A stretch of DNA of 64,000 nucleotides. Origin: JBNKZU01 sp050301795. Lineage in GTDB: Bacteria > Pseudomonadota > Gammaproteobacteria > Thiohalomonadales > Thiohalomonadaceae. The notes beneath the pieces were generated by a model that was not told the origin of the DNA, did no database searches, and saw only the letters and a program-made list of their open reading frames with translations. Below are positions 53,013 through 60,987 of the stretch, piece by piece. Position 1 is the stretch's first letter; each line of letters opens with the position of its first letter. The DNA lies in the NCBI GenBank assembly GCA_050301795.1, contig JBNKZU010000002.1, positions 26,954 to 90,953 on the forward strand. Direction: 5' to 3'. The position numbers and the translations under genes are program-made.

Positions 53013-54710
53013 TTAATCCTTTGTTACCCGGTTAATCTCTTCAAGGCTGGTAACACCCTGAATAACCTTCTTAATCGCAGATTCACGAATGTCTGGAATA
53101 CCCTCTTTTTTGGCCTGCTCAGCAAGATCGATGGCATTGGCTCCGGTCATAATCAGCTTGCTCATCTCCTCAGAGATAGGCATGACCTGATAGATACCTA
53201 CCCGTCCCTTAAAACCTTCATTGCATTGATCACAGCCTACGGCCTTGTAAATCCTGAAGTCACCACTGAGTTGCTCCTCTGTGAAGCCCTCATCAAGAAG
53301 TACCTCTTTGGGAAGTTTCTCCTCGGTTTTACAGTTGTTACAAAGACGTCGTCCTAGACGCTGGGCGATAATGAGGTTTACGGCTGAGGCGATATTATAG
53401 GGTGCAACCCCGATGTTAATTAATCGTGACAGGGTCTGAGGTGCGTCATTGGTATGCAAGGTCGACATAACCATATGGCCAGTTTGAGCCGCTTTAATGG
53501 CGATTTCGGCGGTCTCCTTATCTCGAATCTCACCAACCATAATGATATCTGGATCCTGGCGTAGAAATGCTTTTAGAGCAGAGGAGAATGTCAATCCAAC
53601 CTTGTCGTTAACATTGACCTGGTTTATTCCTTCAAGGTTAATCTCAGCAGGGTCTTCTGCAGTAGAGATGTTTCGTTCTTCTGTGTTGAGGATATTTAAC
53701 CCTGTATAGAGTGAAACGGTTTTACCACTACCAGTCGGGCCGGTGACCAGGATCATGCCGTAGGGTTTTGCGAGATTATCCAGATAGAGTTGTTTCTGCT
53801 CAGGCTCGTATCCCAGCATGTCAATTCCAAGTTTAGCGCTGCTTGGGTCGAGGATACGCATAACGATCTTTTCACCAAACAGGGTAGGACAGGTATTAAC
53901 ACGAAAATCTATCGCCTTGGTTTTGGATAGTGTCAGTTTAATCCGTCCATCTTGCGGGACACGCCTTTCTGAGATATCCATTCTAGACATAACCTTAATT
54001 CGAGCCGATATTTTTCCTGCAAGTTGTATCGGTGGTGCAGCAACCTCTTTTAGGACGCCATCCGTCCTTAACCGAACCCGGTATCGTTTTTCGTAAGGCT
54101 CAAAATGGATATCTGAAGCACCTTTATTAATGGCATCTAACAGGATTTTGTTAACAAACCTAACCACAGGAGCATCATCGATCTCAGAGTCTCGCATGTC
54201 GTCCTGTTTATCATTATCATCCTCGGCCGTGATATCCAGATCATCAAGATCGGAGTCACCCAGATCCTGCATTGAGGTATCTTGGGCTTCCATTGCTTTA
54301 TCAATAACCTTTGACAGCTTATGTTCTTCAACAAGCACAGGTTCAGTATTGGCGCCAACATGGAACTTGATCTCATCCAAAGCCATGATGTTGGTCGGAT
54401 CAGATATTGCAACAAAAAGTCGATTGCCACGTTTAAATATTGGGAGGGCATGGTGTGATCTGACCAGTCTTTCCTGAACCAGTTTTGCCACATCTTCGTC
54501 AAGATCAAGGGTATCAATATCAAAGAACGGTATGCCAAACTCGATAGAGGCTGCTGCTGCTAACTGGGTCGGGTCAACCATTTTCTGGTTAACGATGTGG
54601 GTGACAAATGGAACCTTCTCATCGTTTGAGCCCTTAATTGCCTTTTCAGCATCGGCTTCTGTGATGAGACCATCATTTATCAGTTTTCGTGCTAATCCTG
54701 TAAAATTCAT
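53013..54710 (-). CDS. pilB: type IV pilus extension ATPase PilB
   Basis: A 565-residue secretion ATPase: N-terminal MshEN/T2SSE_N domain (about residues 1-150) that may bind c-di-GMP, then the ATPase core with Walker A TGPTGSGKTVSLYT near residue 327, Asp box, Walker B DPDIIMVGEIRD and a C-x2-C...C-x2-C zinc site (LCNNC, GCDQC). It drives pilus extension. A 150-bp upstream region contains no pilin gene, unlike organisms with pilA next to pilB. Confidence 0.95.
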   Translation of the reverse strand: MNFTGLARKLINDGLITEADAEKAIKGSNDEKVPFVTHIVNQKMVDPTQLAAAASIEFGIPFFDIDTLDLDEDVAKLVQERLVRSHHALPIFKRGNRLFVAISDPTNIMALDEIKFHVGANTEPVLVEEHKLSKVIDKAMEAQDTSMQDLGDSDLDDLDITAEDDNDKQDDMRDSEIDDAPVVRFVNKILLDAINKGASDIHFEPYEKRYRVRLRTDGVLKEVAAPPIQLAGKISARIKVMSRMDISERRVPQDGRIKLTLSKTKAIDFRVNTCPTLFGEKIVMRILDPSSAKLGIDMLGYEPEQKQLYLDNLAKPYGMILVTGPTGSGKTVSLYTGLNILNTEERNISTAEDPAEINLEGINQVNVNDKVGLTFSSALKAFLRQDPDIIMVGEIRDKETAEIAIKAAQTGHMVMSTLHTNDAPQTLSRLINIGVAPYNIASAVNLIIAQRLGRRLCNNCKTEEKLPKEVLLDEGFTEEQLSGDFRIYKAVGCDQCNEGFKGRVGIYQVMPISEEMSKLIMTGANAIDLAEQAKKEGIPDIRESAIKKVIQGVTSLEEINRVTKD

Positions 54711-54861
54711 TTTAGCAACTCGTCCTAATTATCTTTAAAAAAAACACCATGGTTTATAGCATTTTAAAAACGGCACCAGATATCTGAGTGTTGAAGTATA
54801 GAACAAAACATACACTTTATTTGTATTTCAATCCACTTCAACATGTCTAAAGTAAGACCGA

Positions 54862-55395
54862 TTATTCAATATGCCAAATTACCTCTTTGCCATGAGTCTT
54901 CTGGTTTGAAGTTCTTGCCATTACAAACAGCAAGTCTGAGAGTCGATTGAGATATTGAAGTGATACTGGGTTTAATCCATTTTGGTGGTTTAGTGTAACA
55001 GCGTTCTGTTCACATCTCCTAGCTACTGTACGGGCGAGGTGTAGTTGTGCGCTAACTGGAGAGCCTCCAGGAAGAATGAACTGTTTCAACTCCGGTAGAC
55101 TGTTTTGAAGGCGATCAATCGCTATTTCTAATGACCTTACGTTCTCATCGGTGATCCTAATCTCTGATGCCAGAGCGATTTCAGCACCCAGTTTAAAAAG
55201 GTGATTCTGAATCATCACTAGGATCTCAGATAGATAAGGAGGTAGTTCACGATGTGAAAGAATGATGCCTAAATGAGCATTTAGTTCATCAATGGATCCT
55301 CCCAAGACGATTCTCTGACTATCTTTTTCAATGCGACTTCCGTTTGCGAGTCCTGTAAGTCCTTTATCACCACTTTTGGTATAGATCTTAGACAC
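54862..55395 (-). CDS. cob(I)alamin adenosyltransferase, PduO type
   Basis: A 177-residue helical-bundle enzyme (KIYTKSGDKGLTGLANGSR at the ATP-binding N-terminus, GSIDELNAHLG, and ARTVARRCEQ near residue 125 in the active site) that transfers adenosyl from ATP to cob(I)alamin to make coenzyme B12. No B12 synthesis or B12-dependent gene is near, so it probably salvages imported cobalamin. It follows pilB on the same strand but 150 bases downstream of nothing related. Confidence 0.9.
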   Translation of the reverse strand: MSKIYTKSGDKGLTGLANGSRIEKDSQRIVLGGSIDELNAHLGIILSHRELPPYLSEILVMIQNHLFKLGAEIALASEIRITDENVRSLEIAIDRLQNSLPELKQFILPGGSPVSAQLHLARTVARRCEQNAVTLNHQNGLNPVSLQYLNRLSDLLFVMARTSNQKTHGKEVIWHIE

Positions 55396-55465
55396 TGAAT
55401 TGCTTCACTTTATTGCTTTCGAAATTATAAGAAGCAGAGACGGTTCTAATCTGCACAAAATCACG

Positions 55466-56227
55466 TTACTCTTTGTCAATGAGGTCAAGTATGTCGATAT
55501 CGAGACTTAGATCATCATCCTCTTCTTCTTCCTCATTAATTGTACTGTTTTTTATTTTTTGTCCATCACGGGTTACCCGCTCAACAGAAAAAATATCAAG
55601 GCTAATGGTATCCATTTGATGTGAGAAAAAGATCCCCTGAACCGCTTCACTCTCAATGGCTGATAAGAGCTTGCTTTTGATGATATCGATATCCTCTTCA
55701 TTTAGTAATCGGTTTGGGCTGAATAACTCTCCTAAAGATTTATCCATCTCTGATGCTTGATAGATGCTTCGTTGTACAGACTCTTCAAGGATTGGTAAGA
55801 CTTGTTGAAGATTAGCAGCGATCTGTTTTCCATGGCGGTCATTGGTTAATGTGCGTTCAATATCGATATCAAAATAGGCTCGAATGTTTTGATCAACAAC
55901 AACACTAACGGTGGTATGAAGTGGTTGATTAAATGAAACCCAATAATCGATCTGATTACCAAAAATATTGACTATGGTCAGCTCTGTGGGGAGCCGTGCG
56001 TGGCGGTTTTTGAGGATCGCAATGCCATCTTGCATCTCACTTAAGACGTAATAACGACTAATTAACGAGGTGATGATGGTAATGATTAAAGCAATAATGG
56101 TAACGAGAGCAAGAGCCTCATGATAGACCATTTGGGTGCTTCCAACAGCCGATAGCGAGCCAAAACTGACTGCGAAAACGAGCACAGGGGTGATGAAATA
56201 GAGTAGTAGTTTCGATAATAGAGTCAT
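55466..56227 (-). CDS. membrane protein of unknown function with acidic C-terminal tail
   Basis: A 253-residue protein with two membrane segments (about residues 7-28 and 38-58), a basic stretch just after (RYYVLSEMQDGIAILKNRH), a soluble alpha/beta-like domain of about 160 residues, and a strongly acidic C-terminus with a run of five Glu then three Asp. The layout, two helices then a short HAMP-like link, recalls signalling membrane proteins, but I see no catalytic motif. I prefer the ATG at 56227, 22 bases after moaC; a TTG at 56293 would overlap moaC. No family assignment. Confidence 0.6.
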   Translation of the reverse strand: MTLLSKLLLYFITPVLVFAVSFGSLSAVGSTQMVYHEALALVTIIALIITIITSLISRYYVLSEMQDGIAILKNRHARLPTELTIVNIFGNQIDYWVSFNQPLHTTVSVVVDQNIRAYFDIDIERTLTNDRHGKQIAANLQQVLPILEESVQRSIYQASEMDKSLGELFSPNRLLNEEDIDIIKSKLLSAIESEAVQGIFFSHQMDTISLDIFSVERVTRDGQKIKNSTINEEEEEDDDLSLDIDILDLIDKE

Positions 56228-56249
56228 TAATAGATTATCCGGTTTCTTA

Positions 56250-56726
56250 CTAATCCCTAATCCAGTGGCCAGATTTTCCACCCGATTTTTCAATGAGCCG
56301 AACCATATTGATGGTCATTTCACGGTCAACAGCTTTGCACATATCATAAACGGTTAGCAGTGTGATCTGAACCGCAGTTAACGCCTCCATCTCGACACCA
56401 GTTTGACCGGTTGTTTTCACAGTGGCCTTGCAGTAGATGCCAGAAGCGGACGTCGTTTGATCAAGCTCAATCTCAATGCTGGATAAGGACAGGGGGTGAC
56501 ATAACGGGATAAGGTCAGAGGTTTTTTTTGCCGCCATTATTCCTGCAAGTCTAGCGACGCCTAAAACATCTCCTTTTTTTGACTTCCCTTCAAGGATTAG
56601 ATTCAACGTAGCAGGAGACATAAGAATCTCACCCTCAGCAATCGCTATGCGCTGTGACCGCTCTTTTGCGCCGATATCAATCATATAGGCATCACCTTGA
56701 CGGTTAAAATGGCTTAATTTACTCAT
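56250..56726 (-). CDS. moaC: cyclic pyranopterin monophosphate synthase MoaC
   Basis: A 158-residue enzyme of molybdenum-cofactor synthesis that, with MoaA, converts GTP to cyclic pyranopterin monophosphate. It has the conserved segments GILMSP-type (EILMSPATLNLI), IPLCHPLSLSSIEIE and GVEMEALTAVQITLLTVYDMCKA, with the His in LCHPL and Lys in YDMCKA at the active site. Divergent from moaD/moaE; moaA and moaB are not in the window. Confidence 0.95.
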   Translation of the reverse strand: MSKLSHFNRQGDAYMIDIGAKERSQRIAIAEGEILMSPATLNLILEGKSKKGDVLGVARLAGIMAAKKTSDLIPLCHPLSLSSIEIELDQTTSASGIYCKATVKTTGQTGVEMEALTAVQITLLTVYDMCKAVDREMTINMVRLIEKSGGKSGHWIRD

Positions 56727-56918
56727 GATCCTCTAGGGGTGACATTGTTGAAAATATTGGCTCATGATAGGCTCAGTGCGTTGATTCGTAAACCTTAAAA
56801 AAGATATACAAATCGTGTTGAATCAGCCATATCGATGTAAATTCGTATTTATGCTTTGGATTGAGTTGAACAGTGATGATAAGCGCTGGCTTACTCCACA
56901 ACAGTAGCAGGAAAGATA

Positions 56919-57149
56919 ATGGTAACAGTTAAATTCTTTGCAAGCTTGAAAGAGCAAATGGGTTGTGATGGGGCATCAGTAGAGATCGGCGAGGTTGCAA
57001 CTGTTGCAGATGTTTGGCTTCAGGCCTCTGGCGGTAAGGCGTTACCTTCAAATATCCTAGTCTCGGTTAATCTGGAATACACTGATCCCTCTCATCTTGT
57101 CAAAAGTGGCGACGAGGTTGCCTTTTTTCCACCAGTGACAGGCGGTTAG
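56919..57149 (+). CDS. moaD: molybdopterin synthase sulfur-carrier subunit
   Basis: A 76-residue ubiquitin-fold protein ending FFPPVTGG; the C-terminal Gly-Gly is thiocarboxylated and donates sulfur to make molybdopterin. AGGA lies 8 bases upstream of its ATG. It is followed by moaE after 6 bases. Confidence 0.95.
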   Translation: MVTVKFFASLKEQMGCDGASVEIGEVATVADVWLQASGGKALPSNILVSVNLEYTDPSHLVKSGDEVAFFPPVTGG

Positions 57150-57155
57150 CTGATT

Positions 57156-57602
57156 GTGCATGTTGAAATTATTGAGCGGGATTTAGAACCTTTTAAAGAG
57201 CTTCAACGATTTCAGGAGATGATTTCGCTCCATCACAATGGAGAAGTAGGCGCGTGTGCAACATTCATTGGTTCTATGCGTGATAGCAATGAAGGTGATA
57301 ATGTCAAAGGAATGCATATTGAACACTATCCCCAGATGACCGAGAAACATTTGTTAAAGCTGTGTTCAGAGGTTGAAACTAAATGGAATCTTATTGAGAC
57401 TCTAATGATTCACAGGGTTGGAAATCTCAGCCCGAATGATCCCATTGTTGTGATTGCAGCTTGGTCTGCTCATCGAAAGGAGGCCTTTGAAGCATGCCGT
57501 TTCATGATGGAAAACTTAAAGTCAAAAGCGCCGTTTTGGAAAAAGGAGCTACTTAGTGATGGTGGTTCACGCTGGATAGAGAAAAACACCCCTGGCTACT
57601 AA
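57156..57602 (+). CDS. moaE: molybdopterin synthase catalytic subunit
   Basis: A 148-residue protein that with MoaD converts cyclic pyranopterin monophosphate to molybdopterin. Conserved parts are GACATFIGSMRDSNEGD, HRVGNLSPNDPIVVIA and the catalytic-lysine region ENLKSKAPFWKKE. The start is GTG at 57156, close after the moaD stop, with little Shine-Dalgarno signal, suggesting translational coupling. Convergent with the phosphoesterase gene, 9 bases apart. Confidence 0.95.
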   Translation: MHVEIIERDLEPFKELQRFQEMISLHHNGEVGACATFIGSMRDSNEGDNVKGMHIEHYPQMTEKHLLKLCSEVETKWNLIETLMIHRVGNLSPNDPIVVIAAWSAHRKEAFEACRFMMENLKSKAPFWKKELLSDGGSRWIEKNTPGY

Positions 57603-57611
57603 AAAGAGTGT

Positions 57612-58151
57612 TTATAGTGGATCGAGTGTTATTGCTTTCTGTTTTGGTATTTCCCGTATCTGGAACTGCATGGTTTTCAGATCTCCCGTGATATAGGTTG
57701 CTTTCGGCCCGATACCAGCGACTGTTCCAGGATTAAGTAAAAGCGTCTCTGTTCCTTTGATATTTTTAACTGTTTTTATATCACTTCGATGATCATGTCC
57801 ATAACAGACGATATCCCAGTCGCCTGTGACTCCCATCGCTTCTGCATAGTTAGGGTAGTGGACAATAAAGATCTTGCGGTCACCCAGAATAATACCTGCA
57901 TCCTGCCCATGATAGTGAATCACGCTGTTTGGTTCTTGAGCCAACATAAACATCGCATAGGTATCCCCCATGTTATTGCCATGAATCACATGGACAGGTA
58001 ATCCAAGGCTCTGTAGTGGGCGTAACGCTGTCGGAGCAACAACGTCACCACAATGGATGACAGCGACGGCTCCCCAGGCTTTTGCTTGCTCAACAGCAGC
58101 GAGAAGCATCTGACGATTATCGTGGCTGTCAGAGACGATACAGATTTTCAT
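57612..58151 (-). CDS. YfcE/MJ0936-type metallophosphoesterase
   Basis: A 179-residue calcineurin-like phosphoesterase with the dimetal ligand motifs SDSHDN near residue 7, HCGDVV, GNN (IHGNNMGD) and CYGHDH plus NPGT. Such enzymes hydrolyse phosphodiesters in vitro; the natural substrate is unknown. I start at the ATG at 58151; the frame is open to 58421 but that part lies over ppa in another frame. It ends the minus-strand run with ppa. Confidence 0.88.
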   Translation of the reverse strand: MKICIVSDSHDNRQMLLAAVEQAKAWGAVAVIHCGDVVAPTALRPLQSLGLPVHVIHGNNMGDTYAMFMLAQEPNSVIHYHGQDAGIILGDRKIFIVHYPNYAEAMGVTGDWDIVCYGHDHRSDIKTVKNIKGTETLLLNPGTVAGIGPKATYITGDLKTMQFQIREIPKQKAITLDPL

Positions 58152-58176
58152 TAAGATGCTATTTAGCTGATATTTA

Positions 58177-58722
58177 TTAGAAGTTTGGTTTTTCAGGCGC
58201 ATCCAAGAATAGCTGAACACTATCCATGATCTCCTGTTTTGCTTCATCAATATCGCCCCAACCACCGACGCGAACCCATTTACCTTCGTCGAGATCTTTG
58301 TAATGCTCAAAGAAGTGCGAGATTCGGTTGAGTTGATCTTCTGGAATATCACGGAACGATTGAACCTTACGATACGATTTACAGAGCTTATCAACCGGCA
58401 CTGCAAGAACCTTGGCATCATCTCCAGATTCGTCGGTCATCTTGAGAACACCAACAGGACGGCACTGAATCACTGAGCCAGGAATAAGCGGGTAAGGGGT
58501 TAAGACCAAAACATCGACGGGGTCGCCATCCAGTGAAAGCGTGTGAGGAACATACCCATAGTTACAAGGGTAGTGCATTGCTGTTGTCATAAAACGATCA
58601 ACAAACATTGCCCCTGTTTTTTTATCTAACTCATATTTCACTGGGTCTGAATGTGCAGGTATTTCAATGATGACATTGATTTGATTTGGTACATCACCAG
58701 ATGAGACTCGGTCTAGATTCAT
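58177..58722 (-). CDS. ppa: inorganic pyrophosphatase, soluble family I
   Basis: A 181-residue soluble Mg-dependent pyrophosphatase. The signature is DGDPVDVLVL near residue 66 (three metal-binding aspartates); YPCNYGYVPHTL and KVQSFRDIPED are also typical. It destroys PPi in the cytosol as heat, in tension with the PPi-conserving H+-pyrophosphatase encoded 160 bases upstream on the same strand. Confidence 0.96.
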   Translation of the reverse strand: MNLDRVSSGDVPNQINVIIEIPAHSDPVKYELDKKTGAMFVDRFMTTAMHYPCNYGYVPHTLSLDGDPVDVLVLTPYPLIPGSVIQCRPVGVLKMTDESGDDAKVLAVPVDKLCKSYRKVQSFRDIPEDQLNRISHFFEHYKDLDEGKWVRVGGWGDIDEAKQEIMDSVQLFLDAPEKPNF

Positions 58723-58836
58723 GAATCGTTCCTTTTAGGATTTAGGATAAGCCATTAGTTCATAACAGCTTTATTATAAAAAAAATTAGGGAAAGGATTC
58801 TATCGGTGATAGATCTGAGTAGCAACCACAAATAAA

Positions 58837-58860
58837 TAGGGGCGATTAATATCGCCCCTA
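58837..58860 (-). terminator. terminator of hppA
   Basis: A perfect 10-bp stem TAGGGGCGAT/ATCGCCCCTA with a four-base loop lies 22 bases after the hppA stop; on the minus strand TTTATTTG follows. It separates hppA from ppa transcriptionally. Confidence 0.8.
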
Positions 58861-58882
58861 ATGTTGTTCTAAAAAACGCTGG

Positions 58883-60898
58883 TTATAACAATGGAATGAT
58901 CATCAATGCAACAATATTGATGATCTTAATCAGTGGGTTAATGGCGGGTCCGGCAGTGTCTTTGTATGGGTCACCTACGGTATCCCCAGTGACAGCCGCT
59001 TTATGGGCATCAGAGCCTTTTCCGCCAAAGTTACCATCTTCAATATACTTTTTAGCGTTATCCCACGCACCACCACCTGTTGTCATTGAGATTGCAACAA
59101 ACAGTCCTGTAATGATGGTGCCGAGTAATACGCCACCTAGTGCTTGTGGACCGAGCCAAATACCGACAATTACTGGTACAAGAATTGGTAGAAGTGAAGG
59201 AACTACCATCTCTTTAATTGCCGCTTTGGTCAACATATCCACTGCACGCGAATAATCCGGCTTCTGGGTATGATCCATAATCCCTGGCATCTCACGGAAC
59301 TGTCGACGTACCTCATTAACGATACCACCGGCAGCACGTCCAACGGCTTCCATGGACATCGCACCGAACAGATAGGGGATCATCCCTCCGATAAACAGAC
59401 CAATGATGACCATGTGGTTTGACAGATCAAAGGTCACATTAATGCCCTGATTCTCAAGACCATGCGTGTAGTCAGCAAAAAGAACCAGCGCCGCAAGTCC
59501 GGCTGAACCGATAGCATAGCCTTTAGTAACCGCCTTGGTTGTGTTGCCCACAGCATCCAGTGCATCTGTGATATTGCGTACGCCGCTATCAAGTTCAGCC
59601 ATCTCGGCAATACCGCCAGCATTATCAGTAATCGGTCCATAGGCATCCAGAGCAACAATAATACCGGTCATTGAGAGCATTGAAGTAGCCGCGATCGCGA
59701 TGCCATATAACCCAGCTAAATCGTAGGCACCCCAGATAGAGGCACAAACAGCAAGCACTGGGGCAGCCGTTGCGCGCATTGAAACGCCTAAGCCTGCAAT
59801 CACATTAGTGCCGTCGCCAGTGGTTGATGCTTCGGCAATATGGCGTACTGGAGAGTACTCAGTTGCGGTGTAATACTCTGTAATGAGTACCATTGCCGCG
59901 GTTAAAACAAGACCAATGAGCGATGCCCCAAAGAGCGCCATCGTTGGGTAGGTTCCGTTGTCACCCATCACTAAATCGGTAACAAAATAGAAAGAGATAC
60001 CTGCAAGCACCGCAGCAACAATCAGCCCGCGGTAGAGGGCATTCATAATTTTTCCGCCCTCGCGGGTCTTAACAAAGAAGGTACCAATGACAGAAGCAAC
60101 GATTGAAACACCACCAAGAATGAGCGGGTAGACGATTGCTGCGCCACCTGCATCCTTCATGATCAGACCACCTAAAAGCATGGTTGCAACAACGGTAACG
60201 GCATAAGTCTCAAAAAGGTCAGCCGCCATTCCTGCGCAGTCACCGACGTTATCACCCACATTGTCAGCAATTACAGCAGGGTTACGGGGATCGTCCTCTG
60301 GGATCCCTGCTTCAACCTTACCGACAATATCGGCGCCAACATCAGCACCTTTAGTAAAGATACCTCCACCAAGACGGGCGAAGATTGAGATAAGGGAGCC
60401 ACCGAAGGCCAGACCAACAAGCGGATGAAGGTTATCTGCATCAGGTCGAATGAGTTCAAGGAATTGGAAATACCCCGCTACACCTAACAACCCTAAACCA
60501 ACAACCAAAAGGCCTGTAATGGCACCACCACGAAATGCAACCTGCATTGCTGGATCGATACCTTGAGTTGCCGCTTGAGCTGTTCTTACGTTAGACAGTA
60601 CTGAGATATTCATCCCGATATAGCCAGCAAGGCCAGAGAAAACAGCACCAATCACAAAACCGATAGCGGTGTAGATATCAAGGAAATAGAGAATAACAAT
60701 GGTGAGTACAACACCGACAATTGCGATCGTTTTGTATTGGCGATCAAGATATGCTTTTGCACCAGCCTGAATTGCAGCGGCGATCTCTTGCATTCTTTCG
60801 TTGCCAGTTGGTAGAGACTTGATCCATTTAACCGAGTAGATACCGTATGCGAGCGCAAGTCCGGCACAAATAATTGAAAAGATTAACCCCATGCTCAT
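58883..60898 (-). CDS. hppA: membrane-bound proton-translocating pyrophosphatase
   Basis: A 671-residue protein with about 16 membrane helices that couples PPi hydrolysis to H+ export, or makes PPi from the proton gradient. The substrate site GGGIFTKGADVGADIVGKVE and DNVGDNVGDCAGMAADLFE are intact. The determinant motif reads GNTTKAVTKG: Lys rather than Ala at the fifth position marks the K+-independent class. I start at the ATG at 60898 because GAGG lies 7-8 bases upstream; the frame continues to 60934. Pairs functionally with the PPi-phosphofructokinase gene upstream. Confidence 0.95.
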   Translation of the reverse strand: MSMGLIFSIICAGLALAYGIYSVKWIKSLPTGNERMQEIAAAIQAGAKAYLDRQYKTIAIVGVVLTIVILYFLDIYTAIGFVIGAVFSGLAGYIGMNISVLSNVRTAQAATQGIDPAMQVAFRGGAITGLLVVGLGLLGVAGYFQFLELIRPDADNLHPLVGLAFGGSLISIFARLGGGIFTKGADVGADIVGKVEAGIPEDDPRNPAVIADNVGDNVGDCAGMAADLFETYAVTVVATMLLGGLIMKDAGGAAIVYPLILGGVSIVASVIGTFFVKTREGGKIMNALYRGLIVAAVLAGISFYFVTDLVMGDNGTYPTMALFGASLIGLVLTAAMVLITEYYTATEYSPVRHIAEASTTGDGTNVIAGLGVSMRATAAPVLAVCASIWGAYDLAGLYGIAIAATSMLSMTGIIVALDAYGPITDNAGGIAEMAELDSGVRNITDALDAVGNTTKAVTKGYAIGSAGLAALVLFADYTHGLENQGINVTFDLSNHMVIIGLFIGGMIPYLFGAMSMEAVGRAAGGIVNEVRRQFREMPGIMDHTQKPDYSRAVDMLTKAAIKEMVVPSLLPILVPVIVGIWLGPQALGGVLLGTIITGLFVAISMTTGGGAWDNAKKYIEDGNFGGKGSDAHKAAVTGDTVGDPYKDTAGPAINPLIKIINIVALMIIPLL

Positions 60899-60941
60899 CA
60901 GAAACACCTCATTATGTTGTTTTTCGAATTGCAATATACCA

Positions 60942-60975
60942 CTAAAAAAAAAGGGGAATATAGAATATTCCCCTT
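60942..60975 (-). terminator. strong terminator of the PPi-phosphofructokinase gene
   Basis: GGGGAATAT/ATATTCCCC (60953-60961 with 60965-60973), loop of 3, followed on the minus strand by nine T. It lies 15 bases past the gene's stop and upstream of hppA, so hppA should have its own promoter or rely on read-through. Confidence 0.88.
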
Positions 60976-60987
60976 ATTATTTAGTGT

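Noticed and set aside
58152..58421. N-terminal extension of the metallophosphoesterase
   Set aside because: These codons overlap ppa in another frame, the translation has no family similarity, and the family starts directly at the MKICIVSDSH segment.
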